Of a stretch of 64,000 nucleotides of DNA, positions 1-8,504 are shown piece by piece. Origin of the DNA: UBA7672 sp965279205 (GTDB taxonomy: Bacteria > Pseudomonadota > Alphaproteobacteria > Caulobacterales > Hyphomonadaceae). The notes under the pieces are model-generated. The model was not told the DNA's origin. It did not search any database and was given only the letters and a program-made list of their open reading frames with translations. Positions within the stretch are counted from its first letter, which is position 1. Each line of letters begins with the position of its first letter. The position numbers and the translations under genes are program-made. The stretch covers positions 1,364,001-1,428,000 of the forward strand of contig OZ257144.1 of assembly GCA_965279205.1 (NCBI GenBank), written 5' to 3'.

Positions 1-1376
1 TCGCCCCTATGGACGCCAACCGGGACGGGCAGGTGAGTCGCGAGGAGTTCGCCACGACCATGCCGGGCGCTCCCGCAGCCGACATCGACAAGGCGTTCCG
101 GGCGCTCGACCGCAACAATAACGGCATCGCCACGACCCCCGAGATCGAAAAGGCCCCGACCAAGGAACAGTCGGATATCGCCAGCTATTTCAAGATCCTG
201 TCAGACATCTTCCTCCGCCTCATCAAGATGATCGTGGCCCCGCTGGTGATCACCACGCTGACCGTGGGCATTGCCCACCTCGGGGGAGGGGCTGCCGTTG
301 GTCGCATCGGCGCACGGACGATGGTCTGGTTCGTCACCGCCTCGCTGGCCTCGCTCGGGCTCGGCCTCCTGATGGTCAACCTGTTCAAGCCGGGCGTCGA
401 TTTCCCGGTCACGCTTGATACCGCCGTGGCCGACGCCTCGACCGTCTCGACGGGCGCGTTCAACCTGCAGGAATTCATCACCCACGTCTTCCCGACCTCG
501 ATCGCCGACGCGATGGTGAAGAACGAAATCCTCCAGCTTGTCGTCGTCTCGCTCTTCATGGGCATCGCCCTGCAGGCGCTGGGCCCGAAGACCGCGAAGG
601 TCACCGACCTGCTGGAGCAGATCGCCTTCCTGATGCTGAAGATCACCGGCTATGTGATGGCCATGGCGCCCTTCGCCGTGTTCGGCGCGATCGCTTCGAC
701 CGTTGCGCTGCAGGGGCTGGAGGTCATCGCTGACTATGGCCGCCTCGTCGGCACATTCTTCATCGCGCTGTTCGTTCTCTGGGCGTTGCTCATCACGGCC
801 GGATTCCTTGTTCTGGGTCCGCGCGTGTTCAAGCTGATGTGGGATGTCCGCGCGCCGGGCCTGCTGGCGTTTGCCACCGCGAGCTCGGAAGCCGCCTATC
901 CACGCTTGCTCGAGCAGCTCGAGCGCCACGGCATCGCCAACCGCGTCGTGTCGTTCGTGCTGCCGCTCGGCTACTCGTTCAACCTCGACGGCTCGATGAT
1001 GTACTGCACCTTCGCGGTGATGTTCATCGCCCAGGCCATGGGCATCCCGCTGTCGTGGGATCAGCAGGTCGGAATGCTTCTTCTTCTTATGGTTACTTCG
1101 AAGGGCATCGCCGGCGTGCCGCGCGCCTCGCTGGTGGTGATCTCGGCGACGTTGCCGGCGCTCGGCATGAAGCCCGAATGGATTGCGCTCGTCCTCGCTG
1201 TGGACGCCTTCATGGACATGGGCCGCACTGCGACAAATGTGATCGGAAACTCGATCGCCTGCGCGGTCATTGCCAAGTGGGAAGGCCTGCTCAGCGATCC
1301 GAAGAAGGATACGCCTGTGGTTGAGTCCGTTCTCGGATCCGGGGAATCCGAAGCGGCGGCTGCCTCGAATCGTTGA
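1..1376 (+). CDS. Dicarboxylate/amino acid:cation symporter (DAACS family) with EF-hand insert, 5' partial
   Basis: The reading frame is open to the first base, so the true start lies upstream; the Met at base 9 is internal. The C-terminal ~400 residues are a DAACS (GltP/DctA) sodium- or proton-coupled carrier of the inner membrane, shown by the hairpin-region SSEAAYPRL, NLDGSMMY, SKGIAGVPRAS and DMGRTATNVIGN motifs. Numbering from the base-9 Met, residues 2-13 and 34-45 are two EF-hand loops (DxNxDG...E and DxNxNG...E). In this family TM1 precedes the conserved segment at about residue 60, so the EF-hands lie in the loop after TM1, which is probably periplasmic. Substrate is not decidable; the SSEAA motif resembles the DctA side of the family. 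Calcium control is inference. Confidence 0.88.
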   Translation, partial: APMDANRDGQVSREEFATTMPGAPAADIDKAFRALDRNNNGIATTPEIEKAPTKEQSDIASYFKILSDIFLRLIKMIVAPLVITTLTVGIAHLGGGAAVGRIGARTMVWFVTASLASLGLGLLMVNLFKPGVDFPVTLDTAVADASTVSTGAFNLQEFITHVFPTSIADAMVKNEILQLVVVSLFMGIALQALGPKTAKVTDLLEQIAFLMLKITGYVMAMAPFAVFGAIASTVALQGLEVIADYGRLVGTFFIALFVLWALLITAGFLVLGPRVFKLMWDVRAPGLLAFATASSEAAYPRLLEQLERHGIANRVVSFVLPLGYSFNLDGSMMYCTFAVMFIAQAMGIPLSWDQQVGMLLLLMVTSKGIAGVPRASLVVISATLPALGMKPEWIALVLAVDAFMDMGRTATNVIGNSIACAVIAKWEGLLSDPKKDTPVVESVLGSGESEAAAASNR

Positions 1377-1744
1377 CCCGCATGTGACAGCCCTCGGGCT
1401 ATCCACTGACGCACCGGTCAGTTTCCAACCCGGAAAGTTGACCAACTGCGTCAGGCGGCGCGTTGACAGCCGGATTACGTGCAGGGCATATGCGCCGCAA
1501 CAGAGGGTCGTCGGCTCCCCCCGGCGAGTGGCTAAGACACTATAAAAGCAGCTGCTCCCAAGACCCCGAAACGCGGCGTCATTCCCTCGGAATGCGACGA
1601 TCGCGCGCAAGCCTCTTCTGCAAAAAACGCTGCGTCCACACTGGCGCTTGCGGCAAAAGGAAGGCATAAAATTCGGGTTACCCGGCATCCAAAAGCCAAA
1701 AGGCTGGAGCCGGGGAACATTTGGGGCGTCAGAGCGAGAGAGAC
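1377..1744. other. Intergenic region upstream of tonB
   Basis: 368 bases without a convincing gene. A TTGACA hexamer lies at 1463-1468, but no good -10 is found 16-18 bases downstream; a TATAAA lies near 1541 without a matching -35. The tonB operon promoter is presumably here. No Fur-like palindrome was recognised. Confidence 0.4.
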
Positions 1745-2413
1745 ATGTATTACACGACAAAGCGGAGCAATAACTCGACGCGCGCCATTGGCGCCGCCGC
1801 CGTTGTGCTCATTAACGCGGGCGTCGCGGTCGCCGTCGCCAATGGCTTCGGCCAGAACTTCTTCAAGCCTCCCGTGGAATCCGAAGTCGTGATCATCGAG
1901 GTTCCTGAGATCGAGGAAGACGAGCCGCCGCCGCCGCCGCCGGTCGATGTCGACCTGCCGCCGCCGCCGCCGCAGGTCATCCTGCCTGATTTCATTTTCG
2001 ACCAGCCGCCGCCGCAGAACGCCATCGTTCAGGTCCAGGCGGCCAAGGATCCGGTTCGCGCGGAAGTCAAACCGCCGCCGCCGCCGAGGCCCGCGCTGCC
2101 GCCCGTGCGTCCTCGTCCCGACCAGGATCGTTTCCAGAAACTGCTGAACGAAGACTATCCCGCTCGCGCTCTTCGCGCGAAGCAGGAAGGCGACGTCACG
2201 GTTTCCATGTGCATGAGCATCGACGGCCGGGCTACGGATGTGAAGCTGATCGGCTCGAGCGGAATCGACTCGCTCGATGATGCGACTGTCAAAGGCATTC
2301 CGAAGCTTCGTTTTACCCCGGCCAAGGACGGCGCGGGCAAACCGGTCGCCTGGTGCCCGCCGAATTATCCGGCTTACCAGCTGACGGTGTCCTGGAAGCT
2401 TCCGAAAGACTGA
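1745..2413 (+). CDS. tonB: TonB energy-transducer protein
   Basis: TonB couples the inner-membrane proton-motive force, harvested by ExbB/ExbD, to outer-membrane TonB-dependent receptors. The 222-residue product has a short cytoplasmic N-terminus, one membrane anchor (about residues 14-35, rich in Ala, Val and Ile), a long proline-rich periplasmic spacer with several PPPPPP runs (about 60-130), and a C-terminal TonB fold ending in the QLTVSWKL strand. ATG 1745 was preferred over the in-frame TTG at 1721 because it puts the anchor near the N-terminus and follows a purine-rich GAGCGAGAGA. It is the first gene of an operon with exbB, two exbD genes and a TPR gene. Which receptors it serves is not visible here. 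Confidence 0.92.
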   Translation: MYYTTKRSNNSTRAIGAAAVVLINAGVAVAVANGFGQNFFKPPVESEVVIIEVPEIEEDEPPPPPPVDVDLPPPPPQVILPDFIFDQPPPQNAIVQVQAAKDPVRAEVKPPPPPRPALPPVRPRPDQDRFQKLLNEDYPARALRAKQEGDVTVSMCMSIDGRATDVKLIGSSGIDSLDDATVKGIPKLRFTPAKDGAGKPVAWCPPNYPAYQLTVSWKLPKD

Positions 2414-2546
2414 GACGGGGTTGAGAGATCCGGCCTCGCCGGGTGACGGTTGCATTAAAACGAGTTGATGGTGAGGGCGGAACGAAGGGATAGCTTCGCG
2501 CCGCCCCAAGTAGTCTCGGGGAAACCCGAATGAGGAGAAGACGATA

Positions 2547-3437
2547 ATGAAAACGGCGTATCACGGTGACGGCTCTCCGCGGCGGGGCTCTCCTGTAAAA
2601 CTCATGCTGGCCGCGCTGGCGATGTCGTTCCTGCCGCTGGGCGCAATGGCCCAACAGCCGGCGACGCCTCCGGCGGTCGAAGCCCCGCCCCAGCTCTCGC
2701 TGGAAGAGCCGGCGCCTGCTCCGGAAGTTGCGGCTCCTGCTGCTGCTGAAGAAGCCGCTCCCGCTGCTGAAGAAGGCGGCGTCTCCGAGGCCTTCTCGAT
2801 CCAGAACGTCTGGTCGGAAGGCGACATCGTCGCCAAGACCACGCTCGTCCTGATGGTCATCATGTTCGCCGGCTCGATCTACATCGCGGCCACCAAGGCG
2901 GTCGACCAGACCATCCTGATCAACCAGGCCAAGAAAATCCCCGCTTTCTGGGACGCCAACACGCTCGATGAAGGTCTCGACCTTCTCGGCCGCAACAACG
3001 CTTTCCGCACGATTGCTGAAGGCGCCATCGCCCAGGCCAACTCGGCGCAGGCAGGTCTCGGCGCCCGCATCGGCCGCTCGGACCGCATGTCCCACCAGGT
3101 CGGCATCGAGCTCGAGCGCGTCAACGGCCGTCTCCAGGCCGGCATGGCCTTCCTCGCGACGGTCGGCGCCATCTGCCCGTTCGTCGGTCTGTTCGGTACG
3201 GTGTGGGGTATCGTGAACGCCCTGATCCGCATCGGTCAGGAAGGCGACCCGTCGATCGAGAAAGTGGCCGGCCCCGTCGGTGAAGCGCTGATCATGACCG
3301 CCATCGGTCTGGCCGTCGCCGTCCCCGCGGTTATCTTCTACAACCTGCTGGGCCGCCGGAACAAGAATATCTCCGACGCCGCTCGCCACTTCGCGTACGA
3401 CGTCGACAAGCTGATGGCCTCTTCGGCCAAAGCCTAA
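2547..3437 (+). CDS. exbB: MotA/TolQ/ExbB proton-channel protein
   Basis: ExbB forms the pentameric inner-membrane scaffold that, with ExbD, uses proton flow to energise TonB. The 296-residue protein has a cleavable-looking signal peptide ending near AMAQQ (about residue 34), then an Ala/Pro/Glu-rich periplasmic segment, then three TM segments. The conserved MotA/TolQ/ExbB core near residues 190-230 includes the FLATVGAICPFVGLFGTVWG stretch, and a further TM with AIGLAVAVPAV follows. The extended secreted N-terminus makes it longer than the enteric protein (about 245 residues), a form known in many proteobacteria. A good RBS (GAGGAG) precedes ATG 2547. It lies between tonB and exbD. Confidence 0.93.
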   Translation: MKTAYHGDGSPRRGSPVKLMLAALAMSFLPLGAMAQQPATPPAVEAPPQLSLEEPAPAPEVAAPAAAEEAAPAAEEGGVSEAFSIQNVWSEGDIVAKTTLVLMVIMFAGSIYIAATKAVDQTILINQAKKIPAFWDANTLDEGLDLLGRNNAFRTIAEGAIAQANSAQAGLGARIGRSDRMSHQVGIELERVNGRLQAGMAFLATVGAICPFVGLFGTVWGIVNALIRIGQEGDPSIEKVAGPVGEALIMTAIGLAVAVPAVIFYNLLGRRNKNISDAARHFAYDVDKLMASSAKA

Positions 3438-3466
3438 GCGTCATAGCCACTTGAGAGGAGCCGATC

Positions 3467-3916
3467 ATGGCTGACAATCAAGGCGGCGGAGCCGGGATCT
3501 CGTTGATCGAGGAGGAGGAATCTCCCCTCAATTCCTCGATCAACACCACCCCGCTCGTCGACATCATGCTCGTGATGCTGATCATCTTCCTGATCACCGT
3601 GCCGGTGGCCGTTGGTCTGGTGGAAGTGAAGCTTCCTGAAGAGCGCAACGTCGTCGTCCAGACCCGCAAGGAAAACATCAACCTTGCGGTGGACGAGAAG
3701 GGCGCGATCTACTGGAACACCAAGGAGATCAGCGAAGAAGATCTGGCTCGCCGCTTCTCTACGCGGGCGCGGGAAAACCCGCAGCCCGAGGTTCACATCC
3801 GCGGCGACCTGCTGACCGAATACTATCACGTCGGCCGGGTGGTGGAGCTGGCCCAGCGGGCCGGCATCCTGAAGATCGGATTTATCACGAAGGCGCCGGT
3901 GCAAGGCTACCGCTAG
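3467..3916 (+). CDS. exbD: ExbD/TolR-family protein, first copy
   Basis: ExbD is the single-pass partner of ExbB that carries the proton-accepting Asp. This 149-residue copy shows the family signature INTTPLVDIMLVMLIIFLIT, with the Asp at the start of the TM segment (about residues 25-48), followed by a periplasmic TolR-like domain. GAGGAG lies just upstream of ATG 3467. It is 29 bases after exbB. A second, divergent exbD follows at once; paired ExbD proteins are known from some Gram-negative TonB systems, where one copy can be needed only for particular substrates. Confidence 0.93.
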   Translation: MADNQGGGAGISLIEEEESPLNSSINTTPLVDIMLVMLIIFLITVPVAVGLVEVKLPEERNVVVQTRKENINLAVDEKGAIYWNTKEISEEDLARRFSTRARENPQPEVHIRGDLLTEYYHVGRVVELAQRAGILKIGFITKAPVQGYR

Positions 3917-3954
3917 GCGCTTGAGTACGCCCTCGGGCGACAGGAGTTTGTACT

Positions 3955-4374
3955 ATGGCAATGGCAGTCGGACCGATGGCGGAAGGCGAACCGCTTTCCG
4001 AGATCAACACCACGCCACTGATCGACGTTATGCTCGTGCTTCTCATCATGCTGATCGTGACGCTGCCGCCTCAGCGCCACGCAGTGAAGCTCGACACACC
4101 GCTGCCGCCCCCGCCGGATGCGCCGCCGCCTCCGCCGGATCTGCCGGACCCGATCCGTATCTTCGTCGACTTCGACGGATCGATCTTCTGGCAGGGCGCC
4201 CCAGTGGACAACGCCTTGCTCCAGCAGAACCTCGCGATCGAATCGCAGCGGGGCATGCAGCCGGAGATCCACATCGAGCCGCACCGGCTCGCGAAATACG
4301 GCGTCGTCGCCCACGTCATGGCGTCGGCGCAGCGCATCGGACTCAAGAAGATGGGCGTCATCGGGGGAACTTGA
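3955..4374 (+). CDS. exbD: ExbD/TolR-family protein, second copy with proline-rich segment
   Basis: This second ExbD (139 residues) has the INTTPLIDVMLVLLIMLIVT signature, keeping the essential Asp, so it should be membrane-inserted and proton-active. Just after the TM segment it carries a proline-rich stretch (PLPPPPDAPPPPPDLPDP), absent from the first copy and unusual for ExbD but like the spacer of the TonB encoded in the same operon. The C-terminal half is the usual TolR-like periplasmic domain. ATG 3955 follows AGGAG by eight bases. The division of labour between the two ExbD proteins is unknown. Confidence 0.9.
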   Translation: MAMAVGPMAEGEPLSEINTTPLIDVMLVLLIMLIVTLPPQRHAVKLDTPLPPPPDAPPPPPDLPDPIRIFVDFDGSIFWQGAPVDNALLQQNLAIESQRGMQPEIHIEPHRLAKYGVVAHVMASAQRIGLKKMGVIGGT

Positions 4375-4522
4375 TCTCGCCGCATTCGACTTGGCTAATC
4401 TAAAGCGGCGCTCCTCGCTTGCGGGGGGCGCCGTTCGTGCGCAGCGAAAGCTGCTGAATCAAGGTTGAGGGCGGTCTAGCGCCGTCTATATCGAAACGAA
4501 CGAGACCAGGTGGAGGTTTGAT

Positions 4523-5797
4523 ATGCAGACGTTCGGCAAAACCATGCGCAGCTGCCTGCCCGCGATCGGGCTTGGCCTGATCAGCGCGGTTGGTCTCGCC
4601 AGCGTAACGGCGATTACGGCGCCGGCCGCGATGGCTCAGAAAGTCTCGGCGAAGAAGGAGTTCGTGGAGAACTTCACTGCCGCCAACACCGCGCTTCAGA
4701 GCCGGCGCTATGCTGACGCGCTCAAGGCCGCGGACGCCGCACAGCCCCACGCTGACGGCAAGCCGGAGAAGGTCGCGCTCGAGCAGATCCGGGTCAGCTC
4801 CTATGTCGGCCTCAAGAACCATCAGGAAGCGATCAAGGCGATCGAGAAGGCTCAGGGCCTCGGCCTGCCGGGCGGTCTCCAGAAGAACTATGCGGACATG
4901 CTCGCCGGCGAATACGCCGCTGTAGGCAACACCGCCAAGGCGCTCGCGCTGACCAAGGCCTTCATCGCTCAGTATGGCGGCGATTCGACCAAGATGGCCT
5001 ACGTCGCCAAGTCCGAGCTGAGCGCCAAGAACTACAACGAGGCGATTGCGTGGGCGCAGAAGGCGATCGACCAGAACGCCAAGGAAGGCAAGAAGGCCAA
5101 TGGCGTCCACTACAACATCCTGCTCAACGCCTACTCGACCACCAACAAGCTCGAGAAATATTACGACACGCTCGAGCGCGTCGCTCCGCTGCTGAACAAG
5201 GAAGACTACTGGCGCCCGCTGATCGAGCGCGCCAAGAAGGAACCGAAGTTCAAGTCGGACGCCGCCCTGCTGGACGTCTACCGCGCGCTCGACGCGGCCG
5301 GCGTGAAGTTCAACACCAAGGAACAGCGCGAGATGGGCGACCTGGCCCTCAATCGCGGCATGGCCATCGAAGCCGAGAAGATCTGGGCCCCGCTCTTCAA
5401 GTCGGGCGAGGTCGGCGGCGCGAAGGACAAGGACGCGGAGCGCAACAAGAAGCTCTACCAGCGCGCCCAGGACGATGCGAAGGCTGACAAGGCCTCCGAC
5501 CTCGCGGCTTCCGAAGCCGCTGCCGCCGCCAAGCCGACCGGCGAGGCCTATGCCTCCACAGGCGAAGCATGGATCGGCGCTGGCGACTATGCCAAGGCGA
5601 TCGACCTGTTCCAGAAAGGCCTGACCAAGGGCCAGATGGAGCCCGGCATCGCCGACCTCGCGCGCCTCCGTCTCGGCATCGCCCAGTTCAAGGCGGGCAA
5701 GAAGGAAGACGCCCGCAAGACCTGGCAGTCGATCAAGGCCGACAACGGCGCCGCCTGGCTCGCCAAGTCCTGGATCGCCATCTCCAAGAAGGGCTGA
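4523..5797 (+). CDS. Periplasmic TPR protein of the TonB operon
   Basis: This 424-residue protein starts with a signal peptide (hydrophobic to about residue 36, cleavage probably after AMA) and is otherwise helical, with several tetratricopeptide-like repeats, for example around residues 48-100, 130-180 and 340-420. TPR proteins are scaffolds, and no enzymatic motif is seen. Its place as last gene of the tonB-exbB-exbD-exbD cluster, just before a strong terminator, suggests that it works with that TonB complex in the periplasm. That is inference from position. ATG 4523 follows AGGTGGAGG. Confidence 0.85.
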   Translation: MQTFGKTMRSCLPAIGLGLISAVGLASVTAITAPAAMAQKVSAKKEFVENFTAANTALQSRRYADALKAADAAQPHADGKPEKVALEQIRVSSYVGLKNHQEAIKAIEKAQGLGLPGGLQKNYADMLAGEYAAVGNTAKALALTKAFIAQYGGDSTKMAYVAKSELSAKNYNEAIAWAQKAIDQNAKEGKKANGVHYNILLNAYSTTNKLEKYYDTLERVAPLLNKEDYWRPLIERAKKEPKFKSDAALLDVYRALDAAGVKFNTKEQREMGDLALNRGMAIEAEKIWAPLFKSGEVGGAKDKDAERNKKLYQRAQDDAKADKASDLAASEAAAAAKPTGEAYASTGEAWIGAGDYAKAIDLFQKGLTKGQMEPGIADLARLRLGIAQFKAGKKEDARKTWQSIKADNGAAWLAKSWIAISKKG

Positions 5798-5817
5798 TCC
5801 AGCTTTCACCAGAACCG

Positions 5818-5851
5818 AAAGGCCCGCTCGCAAGAGCGGGCCTTTTGTTTT
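5818..5851 (+). terminator. Rho-independent terminator of the tonB operon
   Basis: An eight-base-pair GC stem (AGGCCCGCTC / GAGCGGGCCT) with a short CAA loop is followed by TTTTGTTTT, 20 bases after the TPR stop codon. Confidence 0.92.
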
Positions 5852-5860
5852 CACCCACCG

Positions 5861-5963
5861 ATGTCATCCCGGCTGAAGCGAAGCGGAAGGCCGGGACCCA
5901 TTCATCAAGCGGGACGATCTGGAAAATGGATCCCGGACAGCGCTGCGCGCTTCCGGGATGACA
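5861..5963. repeat. Palindromic intergenic repeat (REP-like), copy 1
   Basis: The element begins ATGTCATCCCGG and ends CCGGGATGACA, so its ends are inverted repeats, and it contains two smaller hairpins (CCCGG...CCGGG and ATCCCGG...CCGGGAT). A related element with the same ATGTCATTC/GAATGACA ends lies at 56394-56512. Such mosaic palindromes are common between genes in alphaproteobacteria. Confidence 0.65.
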
Positions 5964-6034
5964 GCGTGGAGAGCGCAAGAATCACCTCCCGAAGTCATTC
6001 TTGGAACAAGTCCGAGGATGATCGGAGCCGAGCT

Positions 6035-8107
6035 TCAACCAGCCCCGTCTTCCGGCTCGGTCGCGGCGCGCGCAGGCGTCACGACCGGCGAGGCGTCATC
6101 CTTCGGCGCTGTCCCGAACAGCTGGTCAGGGCCGATGTCGACCCGCATGGGCAGGACAAGGAGGGGCGCGTCATGCCCGTGCAGCCGGCGCTGCAGCGAC
6201 AGGGCGGTGCCGCCATGGAGCATGGTGGAGGCCCAGCCATGGGGCCGCGTCATCGGCCGCGTCGCGACGAACACCACGTTGGGGTAGTCCTGTCGCGCCT
6301 TGATGCAGAGCTCTTCCAGCGTCTCGACGGCGTCGGTCGAAAAGCCGGTATAGACCTTGGCCGGCATGCCGTGATCACGGCACCAGGCCACGATCTTGGC
6401 GCAGCGCTCGCCTACCTGACTCTTCAGGCGCTCAAGAGCCTCATGGCCGCCATAGGCTTCCGCGTCGACCTCGCCGGCGGAGATGATCAGCACCGAGTCG
6501 AACTGCCCCCGGAAAAGCCTCTGCGCATGCATCAGCGCGTGCAGTCCCGCCGCGCCCTGCGCGCCCGTCACGACGCCCACAGGGCGCTTCATCTTCGCCG
6601 GCTTCGGAATCTCGATCGCGGCCGACGGATCGCGCATCAGCAGGTCGTCGAACGTCGATTCCATCGACTTGTCGAAGCGCCGGTAGTGATCCCGTATCCA
6701 GTAGCCGCACGCCGCCAGCATCAGGGCCACGACGACAGCAACCCACGCGCCCTGCGAGAACTTCGCCAGGAACAGCGTGATCAGGATCGATACCGCTACG
6801 ATCAGGGCGATGCAGGAAATGAATGTCCGCGACAGCCACTGGCCGAACTTCATTTCGCGGCGGTGGGTGAAATTGTAGCGCGCCAGGCCCGTGAGCGAGA
6901 GGCTGAAGGTCAGGAACACGTTGATCGAATAAAGCACGACCAGCGAGTGAACCTGTCCACCCGTGAACAGCAGCAGCGCCCCAGCCGCCAATCCCATGGC
7001 GAGGACGCCGTTCTGCGCCACCAGCTTGTTCGACAAATGCGCAAACGAGTGCGGCGCCCACTTGTCGATCGCCATCCATGCAAGAACGGTCGGGCCGCCG
7101 AGGAAGCCCGACGCCGCCGCTACCAGCAGCAGCGCCGCCGCAAACACCATCGCCACGGCCAGGATAATCTGTCGTGCCAGCTCCGCATCCGGGAACAGCT
7201 GCGCCAGCGTCGCTTCGAACACCACGGCGTTGAGCGTCTTGCCTTCCTGCAGCTCCGGCAGCCAGACCGTGTAGAGCAGCATGATCCCGCCCGCGAGCAC
7301 GGCCAGCGATATTGCGATGAGCGTCATGGCGCGAGCGCCGGTCTGGGCGCGCGGCGGCTTGAGGAATTGGGCGTTTTCGGACAGCGCCTCGATCCCGGTG
7401 TAGGTGCCGGCGCCGGCGGCGTAGGCGGTGGCGATGATGGCCACCAGCGCCCATGTGCCTCCCTCATTGGTGGTGGCCGTGACGTGCTGCTCCGCATTGA
7501 CCACGGCGGAGACCAGCTCGTCGCTTTTCGCGAACAGACCGAAACCGATCAGGATGACGTGGATCGCCAGGAAGCCGAAGAAGACCGGGGCCAGGACGGT
7601 GACGGATTCCCGCACGCCTCTCAGATTGAGGAAGAGCAGGAAGCCCAGGCCACCCGCATTGGCGAACGGCTTGTAGGCCACCCACTCCAGCGGGAAGAGG
7701 TTAAACATCGCGTCGGTCGCCGCCGCGACCGAGATCGCGATGGTCAGCGAATAGTCGACGATAAGCGCCGATCCGGACAGCAATCCCGCATAGGGGTGGA
7801 CGAGACGGGTTGCGGCCTTGTAGCCGCCGCCTCCGTTCGGAAAGAGCCGGATGATCTGCACATAGGCCAGCGAGATGACTACCACCGTCAGCGCGGTGAT
7901 CAGGGCCAGCCACAGCACCAGCGGCTCGTGGCCCGACAGGTGGAGCGCCTTGTAGGCCTCCTCGGGGCCGTAATTGGCGGAGGAGAGGCTGTCGGCGCCA
8001 ACGCCGGCCCAGGCAAGCACCGCAACGAGCGCCGCATGGCGCCACGTCTCCGAGTTCATCGGATCCTTGCGCGCCTTCTTGGAGCGGAGCTTGTCGAGGA
8101 ACGCCAT
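6035..8107 (-). CDS. KimA-like APC-superfamily transporter with Usp-like C-terminal domain
   Basis: This 690-residue inner-membrane protein has about twelve TM segments in residues 25-490 and a soluble tail of about 180 residues. The motifs ADSLSSANYGPEEA, FPNGGGGYKAA, LIVDYSLTIAISVAA, FLNLRG and FLGGPTVLAW match the APC family that includes Bacillus KimA, a high-affinity proton-coupled potassium importer. The tail (RPVGVVTGAQGAAGL..., DAPLLVLPM) looks like a universal-stress-protein fold, which in KimA-type proteins is the cytoplasmic regulatory domain. Many databases label such proteins only as amino acid permease, so potassium as substrate is inference. It is divergent from the ABC-F gene and convergent with the TonB operon. 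Confidence 0.82.
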   Translation of the reverse strand: MAFLDKLRSKKARKDPMNSETWRHAALVAVLAWAGVGADSLSSANYGPEEAYKALHLSGHEPLVLWLALITALTVVVISLAYVQIIRLFPNGGGGYKAATRLVHPYAGLLSGSALIVDYSLTIAISVAAATDAMFNLFPLEWVAYKPFANAGGLGFLLFLNLRGVRESVTVLAPVFFGFLAIHVILIGFGLFAKSDELVSAVVNAEQHVTATTNEGGTWALVAIIATAYAAGAGTYTGIEALSENAQFLKPPRAQTGARAMTLIAISLAVLAGGIMLLYTVWLPELQEGKTLNAVVFEATLAQLFPDAELARQIILAVAMVFAAALLLVAAASGFLGGPTVLAWMAIDKWAPHSFAHLSNKLVAQNGVLAMGLAAGALLLFTGGQVHSLVVLYSINVFLTFSLSLTGLARYNFTHRREMKFGQWLSRTFISCIALIVAVSILITLFLAKFSQGAWVAVVVALMLAACGYWIRDHYRRFDKSMESTFDDLLMRDPSAAIEIPKPAKMKRPVGVVTGAQGAAGLHALMHAQRLFRGQFDSVLIISAGEVDAEAYGGHEALERLKSQVGERCAKIVAWCRDHGMPAKVYTGFSTDAVETLEELCIKARQDYPNVVFVATRPMTRPHGWASTMLHGGTALSLQRRLHGHDAPLLVLPMRVDIGPDQLFGTAPKDDASPVVTPARAATEPEDGAG

Positions 8108-8504
8108 GGATCAGCCTGCCTGGGAATGCGTCCGGCCTTTACCCGCTCGGCGGGGCAAGGTTCCGGTGCACGCAGAGAGCCCGGAGCGTAGTCCTTCCTT
8201 GGATGTCGCGGTGGTCATGCCATGATCTTTGAGGGTGTCGAGCGATCGTTACGCTTCGGTCCTGTCCGGCCTCTTAGCCCTGCGACGACGCCTGTCCGGC
8301 GCGCGCGGACATTCCTCCCGGCCCAATTCCGAAGCAAGGTCCGCCATCGAGAAAAACCGCTGGAAAATGAAGGAGAGGTATGTCTAGCCCCGGGCGAGTC
8401 CGGCCGGTTATCCGGGCCTGCCCCAGCGGTCAAATGGCCGGTTTGACGGGCGCGGCCGAACCCGCCATACGGGCCCCCAAAATCTCCCCAAAGCCGACCC
8501 TCCC
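8108..8504. other. Divergent intergenic region between the APC transporter and the ABC-F gene
   Basis: 397 bases holding the promoters of two divergent genes. A 74-codon plus-strand frame (8222-8446) has no recognisable domain and no good ribosome site, so it was not called. No riboswitch-like or strong hairpin structure was recognised. Confidence 0.4.

Noticed and set aside
1463..1491. Sigma-70-like promoter for tonB
   Set aside because: TTGACA is present but no -10 with more than three matches lies at 16-18 bases spacing.
5861..8191. 776-codon plus-strand frame
   Set aside because: It is antisense to the KimA-like transporter and its product is Arg/His/Gln-rich low-complexity sequence, typical of a shadow frame.
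8222..8446. 74-codon frame in the gap before the ABC-F gene
   Set aside because: No ribosome site, no domain and irregular composition.
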